Of a stretch of 64,000 nt of DNA, positions 43,524 to 54,396 are shown piece by piece. Position numbers and translations under genes: made by a program. The stretch's first letter is position 1, and the number at the start of each line of letters is the position of its first letter. Location: contig MNCI01010481.1 in the NCBI GenBank assembly GCA_015680685.1, positions 174,145 through 238,144 on the forward strand, written 5' to 3'. The notes beneath the pieces are model-generated. The model was given only the letters and a program-made list of their open reading frames with translations. It did not search any database and was not told the DNA's origin. The stretch is from Gnetum montanum. Taxonomy: Eukaryota; Streptophyta; Gnetopsida; Gnetales; Gnetaceae.

Positions 43524-44378
43524 TGATAAGCAACAAGGTACCCCTAAGCCCAACCATATGAATCACATGCATTCATGCATGATCTGGTCGAACTTTGTAG
43601 ACCTTAAGTTCTTAAGTACATTAGTTTCAAGGAAGTGATATCTAATTAGAATGATCATTGTCTTCTCAGTTCCACTTATGAGGTATAAATATATGGTTAA
43701 GTGCAACTGAGGTATATTATTTTTATGATTTTATATTTTATAAGTATAATTGACTAGAACCAAAATGAAAGGTAGAGTAATTTAAGATCTAATTTGTCTA
43801 CTACCTAGGTAGCCTAACATAAGTACCCATTCCCACTCTCCAGACACATCCTAAATGCATATTGTGCTGTTGGGTTGCCAAACATTAAGTGTTTTTGGGT
43901 TACCAAGCACTACATGTATGCTCGAAGTCGTCATGCGTATGTTCATTAATAGTTGGAATTTACTTGGCTAAATAAAGTGCATTAAAGTAAAGTGCATGAA
44001 TATCAAATGCATTAAAGGAAACATTAATCTATTCTCAGTGCTACAAGGATTATCAAAAGGGTTTATTTTTATTCTTGTCACACTATTTTGTTTAGGTACA
44101 TTAGTGCTTGAACAAAGATCTATACACACATAGGCTCTTGCTACGAGCACTCAAAAAATATTCTAACTCTAGAGAAAACAAATTGCAATAGCTTTGCTAT
44201 GTTATGATAAAAGCTATGAAAAACTATATGAAAATTATGATCCCAAGCACTATATTTATAGGCCAGCATATACCCTACAATATCGGATATTCCACATCAA
44301 GTCTTAGGCTTTGATATTGGTATCAGAGCTCCGATATTGGATACCCAATATTGGAGCTAGTCAAAATATGATTAATCA
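43524..44378 (-). repeat. 3' LTR of element E
   Basis: 855 bp; plus-strand ends TGATAAGCAACAAGG and GATTAATCA. TATAAATA at 44260-44253. U3 has repeated GATATTGG/CCGATATTGGA words (44280-44360) next to the TATA box. The polypurine tract AGTCATGGGGA follows at 44391-44381. Confidence 0.75.
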
Positions 44379-44391
44379 TATCCCCATGACT

Positions 44392-45657
44392 AAATGAATA
44401 CTTGTCCTTGAGTGAAGAGGAGGAGGAACAAGTTCCTTACAAAATATTGGGTACGTATGGGATTATTGATTAACATACAAATTGGCTCGGATGGGAAAAA
44501 TAGATTCTAAGTGCTCGAGTGTATGGATTACAATATTTTACAAAGTTGGGTGTCTTCATGACAAGAGAAGAGAACACCTTAGAAAAAATTGACATCCAAC
44601 TCCTCTTAGTAGCTAAAGAGAAAGAGAGAAGATTCAATGATCATGAATAGTCCTCATCATGTGGTACTGCCACATCATCCTTGGTGAAGATAGTCCCACT
44701 TCCAGTCCATGCTTTCCACTATAATCACAATAAAATCATGGATTATTGTGTAATGTGTAACATATAGCTTTGAAGTACCTCATCTTGTTGGTGATTACAC
44801 TTAGCTAGGTTATGATTATGGTGGATTGATTCTATTAGTAGTGTCAGCGGGAAGACTAAAAAATAGGGTAACATGAATAAGTAGTCTATTAAATTTGAAA
44901 AATTTCTACATAAGGAAATATTTGAAGAGGATGTAAGAATTCATAATAAATGAAAAGAGTATTGCACTAAAAATCATTGTGAAAATGCACACAATTGGAT
45001 GTCATTGATGAGGTAAACAAAGGGATTTGATTGTAAGAGTATCTAAGGATAAAAAACTTAACTAACCCAACCAAAATATATGCAAGTGGGTCCTCCCCAA
45101 AGTAGGCATAGGCCTTTTATTATCCTTTCATAACTTCAAATTGAGGAGTTCGGGGATCCCATGGGTGATTAATGGCTACAAAAAGTTAAACACAAAAACC
45201 TGGAAGAAACTACCAAAGAATTTCAACACTTCAAACCAGGACATTGAATAAGAACATGAAACTGGTAGTGAGATGAGACATGGGAAGCATAGGTGGAAGA
45301 GAGAGAGAGAGAGTGGAATGGAGGTCCTAATTAAGGTCACATGAAGTCCCTTGTGAATTTTATGGTTAAATGGCTTGATAAGATCCATCCTTAGTCTAGA
45401 CCAAATTCAACCAAGTTCAATGACTTCACATTGCCATTCTAAGACCAGTACACTGCCTAAGACACAAGAGTGCTTCCACAGAACAACTACCATTTCTTAT
45501 TAGAGAAGAAAAGAGAAGCAAAAAGTGAGGAAAGGCCTTAGTTAGAGGGGTCATTTAGGCATGGGAACCATGTCTTTCTAGTCCCATAACCAGTACTTGT
45601 AGCCTGTTTATTTTTTCTAAGAGATGTGCTTTGAAATCCCATCATTGTTTTTGGTGA
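44392..45657 (-). other. Element E post-pol spacer and decayed ORF start
   Basis: Minus strand: the clade blocks 'cctactttggggaggaccc' (near 45090) and 'catgcctaaatgacc' (near 45555) are followed by an acceptor-like TTGTGATTATAG (near 44731-44720) where the post-pol ORF of the other elements begins. Beyond it no frame of more than a few dozen codons is left. A (GA)n run is at about 45300. Confidence 0.5.
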
Positions 45658-46564
45658 TGATGAGTCACGTGCAGTTGGCTATCTTGATGAGGCTTCGTCG
45701 ACGAGGCCTCATTGACACATATTACCATGTGTCGATGAGGCCCCATCGATGCAATGTTGAAAATCAGCTATAGATACGCACTTGCAGCCACATTTATGGA
45801 AATTAGAGATTGCAGTTGTAGTAAAGCTCTTGTAGTTTTTCCATTTGAAAGTTAGAATTTTTCCTTGAGTGCCTATAGCAGGAGTCATTGAGTGTATAGA
45901 TCTTTATTCGAGCATTGTTGTACTTGAGCACGATAGTGTGTGCGGCAATAAAGATGAGCTTTCTGATAAACCTTGCAGCACTTTGGATATATTAGCTATT
46001 TTAATTATGCATTCAATGTTTCTAATTATTTATTATTATTTTTCATTAGTTATTAAATATTTTCTAGTTATTACATTAATGAAGCAATTAAGCTAGATAG
46101 GTTACACACATAAGTACAAATGATTCAAGTGTAACACGTATTCGCTTGGTAATCCTAGTAGCGTTATTAATTGGTACACCCAGTAGCATAGTGCTTGGTC
46201 ACCCAATAGTGGATATGTGGGTTTACGACATGTACAGAAAGTGGGACCGAATGCTTATGTTAGGATTAGTTAAATGCTAGTTAATTAGTTAATTTAGTTT
46301 AGTTAATCTAATTCATTTTATCTACATTTTGAGCACCAAACTATAAAACACAAAATGATAAAAATTGGATACCTCAGTTGCACTTAATCATACCAACGAA
46401 TGTCACAAGTGTAATTTGGAAGACAACGATTGACCTTAAGGCTAGATTCACTTCCTAAAGGACTAGTGCACCAAAAATGATAAAGTCCACAAAATTTGAT
46501 CGGATCACATGTGAATGCTTTGTAATTTGTATGGTTGGGCCTAGGGATACCTTGCTGCTCATCA
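45658..46564 (+). repeat. 5' LTR of element D
   Basis: 907 bp, starts TGATGAGTCACGTG, ends GCTGCTCATCA. The TATA box is TATAGATA at 45769-45776, preceded by 'gatgaggcttcgtcgacgag' and 'gtcgatgaggccccatcgat' palindrome-rich words. Contains 'cttggtaatcctagtag' in R/U5. Confidence 0.86.
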
Positions 46565-46565
46565 T

Positions 46566-46584
46566 TGGTGCCATTATTGAGGAC
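46566..46584 (+). other. Primer binding site of element D
   Basis: TGGTGCCATTATTGAGGAC, a worn form of the tRNA-Asp-complementary site, begins after the LTR and one T. Most changes are transitions. Confidence 0.7.
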
Positions 46585-46719
46585 TTTGTTTGTGGAATGT
46601 GTGCTATTTAGGTTTAAGTGAATACCATTAATATCATTGTATGAACCTCAATGTCAATATCATTCCCACTATATATAGAACTATAAAATCACACTGATAA
46701 TTTTATTTTGTTTTGCAAA

Positions 46720-48530
46720 ATGTTTTCTTCTTCTTGTAAGCACGAAGATACCAAACCACTAGTCTCATTGGAGTGCAAGGTGGTATATACTCATCCAGAT
46801 GAGTTTGTGCAAAACTTCACCTTTATCTTACATCAAGAGGAATAGTTGAAATGGCATGATATGGAGGGCAATGCCATTTTTCCGCCTGATAGATCTATGT
46901 CCAAAATGCTATTCAAGACCCTTAAGAAGTTAGGCATAGCAAATCTTCATGAAGAATATGTTGTGGATGGATATGACACTTGAAACTATTGTTCCACTGA
47001 AACACAACACAAATGAGATCAATGTTAGGAGAAACTCCATGAAGGTATAAAGGGGAAACATTACACCAATCACTTGTTCATACTAAATCAAGATGACAAT
47101 GAGGATCCTCCCTTGGAAGGTTCTCAACATCAAAATTCTCCACCCCCTATTATAGATGGTGAGGGTTTGAACCTAAACCTGGGATCCACTATCCATAAAA
47201 TAGGTTTAGAAAGAAGTGACAACCAAGGTAGGGACTTAGGAAAGCATCATAATAGCAAGGGACCTAAGGATGATGATCCTAATAAGTGTAAGAGTGATGG
47301 TAGACACCATGGTGGTGGTGGCAGTCCACCTTTCTCTTCATCTGATTATGAACATTCCTCTTTATCTAACGGTTCTCATGGAAGCTACTGTTGAAACAAC
47401 TATGATGAAGGTGATCAATGAGATAGCATCATGAAGGCCACCAAAATTAAAAGGGTGGCTGAAACCATCATCGGCATCATCGACATAGCAATGACGATAA
47501 ACCTCTATTGGTGACACAAAGTATGCTCAACATTGTGGAGGAAGTAAAAATCCTAGCTAGGCATATGAAGGCTAGTCAAATCAAGTGCCTAAACATGAAC
47601 AATATCATAAGATTTGAGGGGGGATACAATTTAGATCTGTAGACACATCTACAAGCTTTTCATGATATTTGCGCCTTACAGAATATAGAGAATGAGTGGC
47701 AAAAACTCAAGCTTTTCCCAAAGACACTCATCAAGGAAGCTAAAAGTTGATATTGGTCCTTAGAGTTGGAATCTATCTGTAGATGGAGTACCATGCTAGA
47801 GCTATCTAATGATAAATATCAAATGTACTCCAGAGTGTCTAATCTAAGAAGGCAAATCCAAGGCTAGAAATAGGGAGCACATGAGTCCTTGGATGCCATC
47901 ATGGGCCGATACTATTCACTCTTACACCAATTCCTTGGCCATGATTATTCTCAAAAGGAACAACTTCACCACATCATAGATGGGCTCAGAGCAAAAATAG
48001 AAGAATTCTTGGGGTGTATGCCCAAGGGAGATTGTCTGAACTAAGAGCTCATTAGATCCAAAGGCTAATTAAGCAGGTAGTAAAAGAAGAAGGTGAGCTA
48101 TGAAAAAGGGAAAGTGCTGAAGAGTATAATAGGGATCCTTCCATCAGAAAATGGAAGGTCTAATTTTGTCACAAGGAGGAGTCACCACTTGATAAAGTGG
48201 TGAACAAAAAGACCTTGCCCATCCAAAAATCTATTTTTGATATTTTGGCCAAGGTTGATAAGTTATGGGATGCTTCAGATGAAAAATTTTAAACCACTTG
48301 GAAGATTGCTAGGAATCCAGAGAGCAAAATAGTAATCATAATAGCATGAGGTGAAAAGAAGCTAAACATGCCTACCAAAGAGGTAAGGGCAAAGCTACTA
48401 TAGTAGAGGAAGTTGTGGAGTTTGACTCTGATGATGAAACTAAATGTGACATCTGTTAATATGAACATCCAAAGGAATGTTGCTCTATGGTGTCACACTT
48501 ACAAGAGTCTTGAGTGTATGCATTGAATCC
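46720..48530 (+). pseudogene. gag of element D
   Basis: ATG at 46720 (MFSSSCKHEDTKPLV). The NFTFILHQEE / IFPPDRSMSKMLF domain shared with A and E lies at 46795-46980, with Gln replaced by a stop. A Ser/His/Gly-rich linker has an open stretch at 47074-47394. Capsid (FEGGYNLDL, THLQAFHDICALQNIENEW, RVSNLRRQIQG, SQKEQLHHIIDGLR) is at about 47610-48000 with stops, and the zinc knuckle CDIC*YEHPKECC is near 48450. Compared with A it keeps the capsid C-terminal half. Confidence 0.7.
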
Positions 48531-49249
48531 TTACTTAGCACATAGATAAGCTCCAAGATGATTGCCTTATCCTCAAGGCAATCCAAGGTAGTTCCACCAA
48601 CAACAACAAGCTTGCTACCCAAGTGGAACTCCTTCACAACCTTATGAATAATACCAATAGTGGTACCAACCATAATTGTGGGGAATGGCACCACCAAGGT
48701 AGCAGTACCCTTATAGGCAACTAGATCCATAAGGATACCATGTTCAGTAGCCCATCTCCCCTAAAACGTTTTGCAAGTCATGCATCATTCTAGCATCACT
48801 ATTACCCTCTAGAGTACCATCAAACACATTCACCATCTACTTGAGGGAAAAACTCATATCTATATCCATATCATCCTCCACATCCCTCTACACATACACC
48901 TCCACCTTCAACCTAGTTACCTCCTACTTCATCCATGCAGGGTGAAATCCCTCCATTGCCACAATAATGAAATGCTACGAGGGCTATACACTCACAATCA
49001 ATTTTTTAGCCAAGTGATCTAGATAATAAATCAAGAAAAATACCTTTCTTCTAATATAGAAGTCCTCTCTAGCCCTTACAACCTACTTTTGCTGATTGCC
49101 CTACATCTCTAGCATCCTCATCCTCTACATCAAACATCTTCGAGTGCCCTTCAAGCCAGGTGCCACCTCGAATCTACACTGTAATGTTAACTCATGTTGT
49201 GTTGGACTAGATCAAGGCTGGCAACTTCCTACAAAAAGATCTGATAAAG

Positions 49250-49680
49250 GAAGTCCACTCATTTATCTATAGATCGTTGGATAGAAGCCATTCAAGGCTC
49301 TTCTTGACTCTGGTTTCAGAGTTAATCTCATCTCTCATGACATGTACAAGGCCTAGAACCTACCACCTCTCAAGAAGAGCAACATTTGTCTAGAATTAGT
49401 AGATCAGTTGATTACTATCCCTTTGGGGTTAGTAGAGGACATTGTGACCACAATTTGTGGGTGGTCCTATCCTACTAATTTCTAGTGATCAAGGTGGACA
49501 ATTGAAAAAGTGACTTCCCCATCACTATGGGAAGGGCTTGGTTAAGCACGGTTGATGAAAGAATGGGTATATGGGACCTATCTTTAGAAATATCCAAGGA
49601 AAATGAGCTAGGTAGGATTGACTATTCCATGTATCACATACAACAACAATGGATGCCATTACATGTAAAAGATTTGGTCC
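49250..49680 (+). pseudogene. Aspartic protease of element D
   Basis: ALLDSGF keeps the catalytic Asp-Ser-Gly; VNLIS, LITIPLGLVEDIVTTICGWSY and FPITMGRAWLSTVDERMG follow as in element A, with stops at several Gln or Trp positions. The text between the gag knuckle and protease (48530-49250) is a Pro/Tyr/Gln-rich linker with stops. Confidence 0.68.
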
Positions 49681-50169
49681 ATCAAGAGCACATACATTAA
49701 GGCATGCAATCAGTGTGTACAAAAAGTTAACATTCAAAGGTGTTTGTGCGTAGTAGCCAAAAAATAGGAGGGCACCCAATGGCTGTATGTGATCGTTGAC
49801 TTGGATAGTAGCACAATATGCATAGAACCAATTGAGAGCCTAACATGTGCTTATGTTGAAGGCATGGACAAAATTGAATAAGTTCATTCCCAAATCTCTG
49901 ATGAAGATGATGATACCTATTGGGAAGAGTTGAAAATCCCTAATCACTTCAAGTAAGAGCCCTTAGAGCTAAAAACTTGATTGGCTGGAATGGAGTATGC
50001 ATTTTTAAAAAAATGGTAAACCAGTCATCATTAATGACAAACTTGTTTTTGAAAAAAAAAAAAGTTATTGAAGGTGGTGAAAAAATGGTCAAAAACCTAT
50101 GCTTGGTCATATCTAGAGCTAATAAGAATTGATCCAAGGATATGCTAGCATTACATCTACACTAACTAA

Positions 50170-51480
50170 GCCATGATGCCTAGAAGGTAACTGCAGAGGT
50201 GGCTAAACCCAAAATTGAAGCAAATCATCAAAGAGAAAATTAAGCAAATTTTCAAGGTGGGGTTCATCTATCCAATTTTGGATAGCAAGTGGGTTAATCC
50301 ACTCATAATAGTACCAAAGAGGGATGGAAAATGGTGGGTGTTCATCAACTTTAGGCTGTTGAATATGCCAACATTTAAGGATCACTTTCCTTTGCCATTT
50401 GTAGATCAAGCATTAGATAACATATCTAGGCATTGTTATTATAGTTTCTTGGATGGTTATAGTGGGTATAATCAAATGCAAATTGTGCCAAAAAATCAGG
50501 CCAAGACAACATTCATGAATTCCTAAGGGACTTTTGCATATTGTAAGATGCCATTTGATCTATGCAATGCCTCTATAGCATTTTAATGCTTGGTCCTTAG
50601 TATCTTCCAACAACAGATTGGTAGTGGTGTTGAAGTCTTCATGGATGAATTTTCCACCTATGGATCTACATTCGAGCAAGCCTTAGATTTCCGTGAGCAA
50701 GTATTGAAGAGATGTGTTAAAACAAACTTACAGCTTAATTGGCAAAAGAGCCATTTCATGGTCCAAGAAGGCATTGTGCTAGGGCACCGAATTTTGTAAA
50801 AAGGGATTAAGGTAGACCTAGAAAAGATAAGGGTCATCCAAAAAATAACACGTTAACTAGAGATCGTTAAAGATGTTTGGTCATTCCTTGGACACACTAG
50901 CTATTACCAGTGATTCATAGAGAATATCTCTAAAATCGCAAAGCCGTTGGTAGAGCTTACAAAGAAAGATGCATCTTGTAGACAAGAAAATGTGAACATG
51001 CATTCCAACAATTAAAGGAGTAACTCATAGAAACACCAATCCTCCAAGCACTAGACTTGTTTAGATCCTTCCATATCATGACAGATGCATCTAACTATGC
51101 TTTGGGAGAAATTCTCACGTAAATGGATGATAAGAAATGTCCATACTATATCCATTGCATGAATAGAAGCATTGTGGGAGCATAGTTAAATTACACCACC
51201 ACGGAGAAAGAACTAATGGTAGTGGTGTATGCACTAGAAAATTTCAATCACTATGTGCTTGGTTACAAAGTATTTGTACATAGGGACCACAATGCAATCT
51301 GCTTCCTCATGAATAAGCCAACGGTGAGCCCTCATGTCATACAGTGGCTCATGATCTTGTAGGAATTTGATCTCATGATGGTAGATCGAAAACGGACTGA
51401 GAATGTGGTCGTTGACCACCTCTCTCGCTTAAGATGGGATAATAAAGAGGAGAGCATGCTCTCTGATCAGTTTCTAGATG
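50170..51480 (+). pseudogene. Reverse transcriptase and RNase H of element D
   Basis: RT starts at KQIIKEKIKQIFKVGFIYPI and includes VNPLIIVPKRDGKWWVFINF, DHFPLPFVDQALD and YYSFLDGYSGYNQM (first catalytic Asp). The YxDD box reads FMDEFSTYG at about 50641-50660, so the second Asp is Glu. LGHRIL and FLGHTSYYQ follow in other frames. RNase H (about 51060-51420) has IMTDASNYALGEIL, TTEKELMVVVYALENFNHY and the DRKRTENVVVDHLSRL end. Stops at several sites read as Gln or Arg codons (for example IL*KGIKV, GA*LNYTTT). This is the only RT in the window. Confidence 0.82.
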
Positions 51481-51509
51481 AACTCCTCTTTACATGAGTA
51501 ATAAGTGAA

Positions 51510-52840
51510 TGAATGCTTGCAAAAATGATACAGTATAATGACATCCTCACATATCTTCTCACTCAAGAGATGCTACAAGACTTGGATTTTAGGAAGAAGC
51601 AACAATTTCTTCATAAGGTCAAATACTTTATGGAAATCAACAGACATCTCTACAAGATGTGTGCTGGTGGCCTAATTCATTGGTGTCTCCCTAATGAAGA
51701 TCAACTACGCGTTCTCTAGGATGCTCATGAAGGACCTTGCGAAGGCCACTATGCAAGGAGATGCATGGCCATAAAAATCCTGATGGCAGGATACTATTGG
51801 CCTATAATCTTTAGGGATGCCCACTTATTTATCAAGTCTTATGAATGTTATCAATGAGATGGTTGGATGATTGCTTGCATGGAAGGTCCTCAACAATGGA
51901 TTCAACCACTAGAACCTTTTGACATATGGGGTGTTGACTTCATGGTTCCCATCACACCCATATCCAATGGGAAGGCATATATTATAGTAGAAGTTGACTA
52001 TTGCACAAAATGGGTAGAAGTAGTAGTCATTATTGATTGTACATCATCCACTGTTGCCAAATTTATATAACAAAATATCGGGAATAGGTTTGGGATGCCA
52101 CATTCACTAATTTCTGACAATGGAACTCATTTCACAAGTACCACCTTTAGAAAGTTAATGCAATGCTTGGGGGTAGAACATAAATTAACAACACCTTATC
52201 ACCCCTAAACCAATGGTCAAGTAGAGGTAATCAACTAGGAGATCACAAAAATACTAACGTGGACCATTAGAAAATATAGGAAGGATTGGAGTACAAAGCT
52301 TAACAATGCTCTATGGGCTTATCGTTCAACTTGAAAATGTCCTATTGGCTATTCTCCCTATGAGTTAGTGTATGAGAAAGTTCTAACACTCTTGATTCAA
52401 TCTAAGCTGTGTACACTCTTAACAGCCTATGAACTAAATCTTGACTTAAGTGTAGCATAGAAAGAAATATTAATCAACCTGAACATGTTAGATGAAAATT
52501 GATTAGTGGCCCTATCCTTGAATGATGTGAACAAGGCATTCAGTTAGCAATGTGATGACCTTAGAATTAGGAAAGTAAAACTTCAACCAAGAGATAAGGT
52601 TCTCTACTGGAACCCCACACATGTACCCCAAAAGAAAAAATTTCAAACATTGTTGGAGGGACCTTATATAATTGATCAAACCTTTCCCTTTGGGGCCATG
52701 ATAATCTACAAACCTGATAGTCCAAATAAAAAGTAATTGATCAACATTCAACAAGCAATGCCTTTCCTAGAACCAAGACAGGCCAGTGTAACTACCACCT
52801 CAATAGATGGACAACCACGTTCTATTTTTTGGATCTCCTC
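51510..52840 (+). pseudogene. Integrase of element D
   Basis: The zinc-binding domain (AHEGPCEGHYARR ... KSYECYQ) has kept its His pair but both Cys appear as Tyr, and the next Arg is a stop. The catalytic core shows GVDFMVPI, LISDNGTHFTS and GQVEVIN*E, i.e. the three acidic residues of D,D35E. The C-terminal part (KVLYWNPTHVPQKKKFQTLL, EGPYIIDQTF, NIQQAMPF) is typical of gypsy integrase tails. No chromodomain is evident. The frame ends just before AGTCATGGGGG at 52851. Confidence 0.8.
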
Positions 52841-53828
52841 CTTTCAACTCAGTCATGGGGGAGATGGCCATTCGTGTTGACAATTCATTTGGCTTCTTGG
52901 TTTTTATACCTTTTTGTTTTCCACATTTTTGATTTTACAAATTTTTGGATTTTTAAAACTCTTTCTAATTTTACACCATTGTTAGTACTTTTAAGTCTTT
53001 CTTGATTATTTTACATTTTCCTATATATTTTACTTTGTTTGGTTTTGTTTTGTTCAAGTATGATATTTTCTTTTTTTTACTAATAAAATTGCTGTATTTC
53101 CACAAGACAGAGTGCCATTGTTGTTCTTTACTAATGATGGTTTGTGCTTAATGTTGTGATTGTTGATGTCTAGTTTTTATTTTTGAATTCTAATGTCTGA
53201 TGAATTTGACATGGTCTATTTTTCATGAAATAGGTAGTGAGTCCATGTCATCTACCCATCTAATGAACTTTATGATTTTTCTTGTTTTGGGAATTTGAGG
53301 TCCCTTCCATTAAAGAAACTTTTAATCAATTGGTGACCTTGGTAGTTCCAGAAGTAGGAAGGATTCAAGGTTTGTAAAGGGTGTGACTTCAAGGGGAATC
53401 AATACTCTTTATACTCTTCTACTTATTTGAGTACTTGAGTGTGTTTCATGAAGTTCTTACCATTCCATATCACCTGCTAATAGGAAGTCAAATAATGTTA
53501 TTGCATGGTGTGGTTCCCATTCGAAAAAAAAATAATGGAAACTCAAAGCACATCCCTTGGACAAATAAATGGGCTATAAGCACTAGTTATGGGACTTGGA
53601 TAACATGCAACTATGCCTGAAGGTCCCCTCTAACCAAGGCCCTTTCATTTAATTCATCCGCTAAATTAAGTTTTCTTCAATTTTCCAAATTTATGAGCTT
53701 CAATACCCTCTTCACATGTTTTCATACTATTCTTGGTCCTTTAAGATTTTATTTGATCCCAAGTTCATCGAAAAATTCCTTGTATTTTGAAAGTTTGACC
53801 AAAGTCAATGGTAGTCAATGGTGGTCAA
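52841..53828 (+). other. Element D post-pol spacer
   Basis: AT-rich, non-coding. AGTCATGGGGG at 52851-52861 is followed by T-rich repeats and the 'actatgcctgaaggtcccc' block (near 53607). It matches the spacers of A (11753 on), C and E. Confidence 0.6.
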
Positions 53829-54089
53829 TGGCTACATTGATGAGGCCTTATTGATGTAGCTGACTATGGTGACTAGGCCTTGTTGACGTAGTTGACCATG
53901 GTGATGAGGCCTCGTCGATGTAGTGTGTACACACTATATATACCATTGAGCACTTAGGAATTTTTTGCAAATTGCTCATAACACACGGGGAGTTTTTGCA
54001 ATTGTTTAGAGCCCAAAACCTTCCAAAGTTCATAACTTCCCAACCATTTGTCTAAGTCACTTTGTTGTTTGACCTTGCACTTATCATGG
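53829..54089 (+). promoter_or_regulatory. Internal LTR-like promoter block of element D
   Basis: Three tandem units of 32 bp start GATGAGGCCT or GACTAGGCCT at 53839, 53871 and 53903, each with a TTGA(T/C)GTAG-type half. They are followed by the palindrome GTGTGTACACAC and TATATATA at 53935-53942. The unit words (gatgaggcct, tcgtcgatg, gttgac) are those of the U3 arrays of LTRs C and D. The leader includes 'ggggagtttttg' as in element 1. I infer a second promoter for the post-pol ORF. Confidence 0.5.
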
Positions 54090-54396
54090 GTAAGATCCTT
54101 ATTGTGAGGGCTGCAAATCTTAGGGTTTCCAATGAAAATTTTTGAAAATTTTTCTAACTCCTTGAAGGGTTAATAACCTTAATAACATAGAAGCATCAAT
54201 TTTTTCAAAGATTAACCCTTCCAACAACCTTTGAGATGATTTATTAATGATAATACATAAATAAATAATAATTGGATTAATTAAATAAGCCATAATCACA
54301 ACTTAGCCAAGTGTAACTATCTATAAGAGATAAGGTATCTCAATTATTTTAAGGTTACATAATAATTGCTAATCCATGGTATCGTTGTGATTACAA
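54090..54396 (+). other. Putative 307-nt intron upstream of the element D post-pol ORF
   Basis: Donor GGG/GTAAG-like at 54090; the 3' end GATTACAA sits where element 1 has GATTGTAG, directly before the ATG at 54397. The AG is lost in this copy. It includes 'aaaatttttctaactcc', also conserved in elements 1 and B. Confidence 0.35.
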
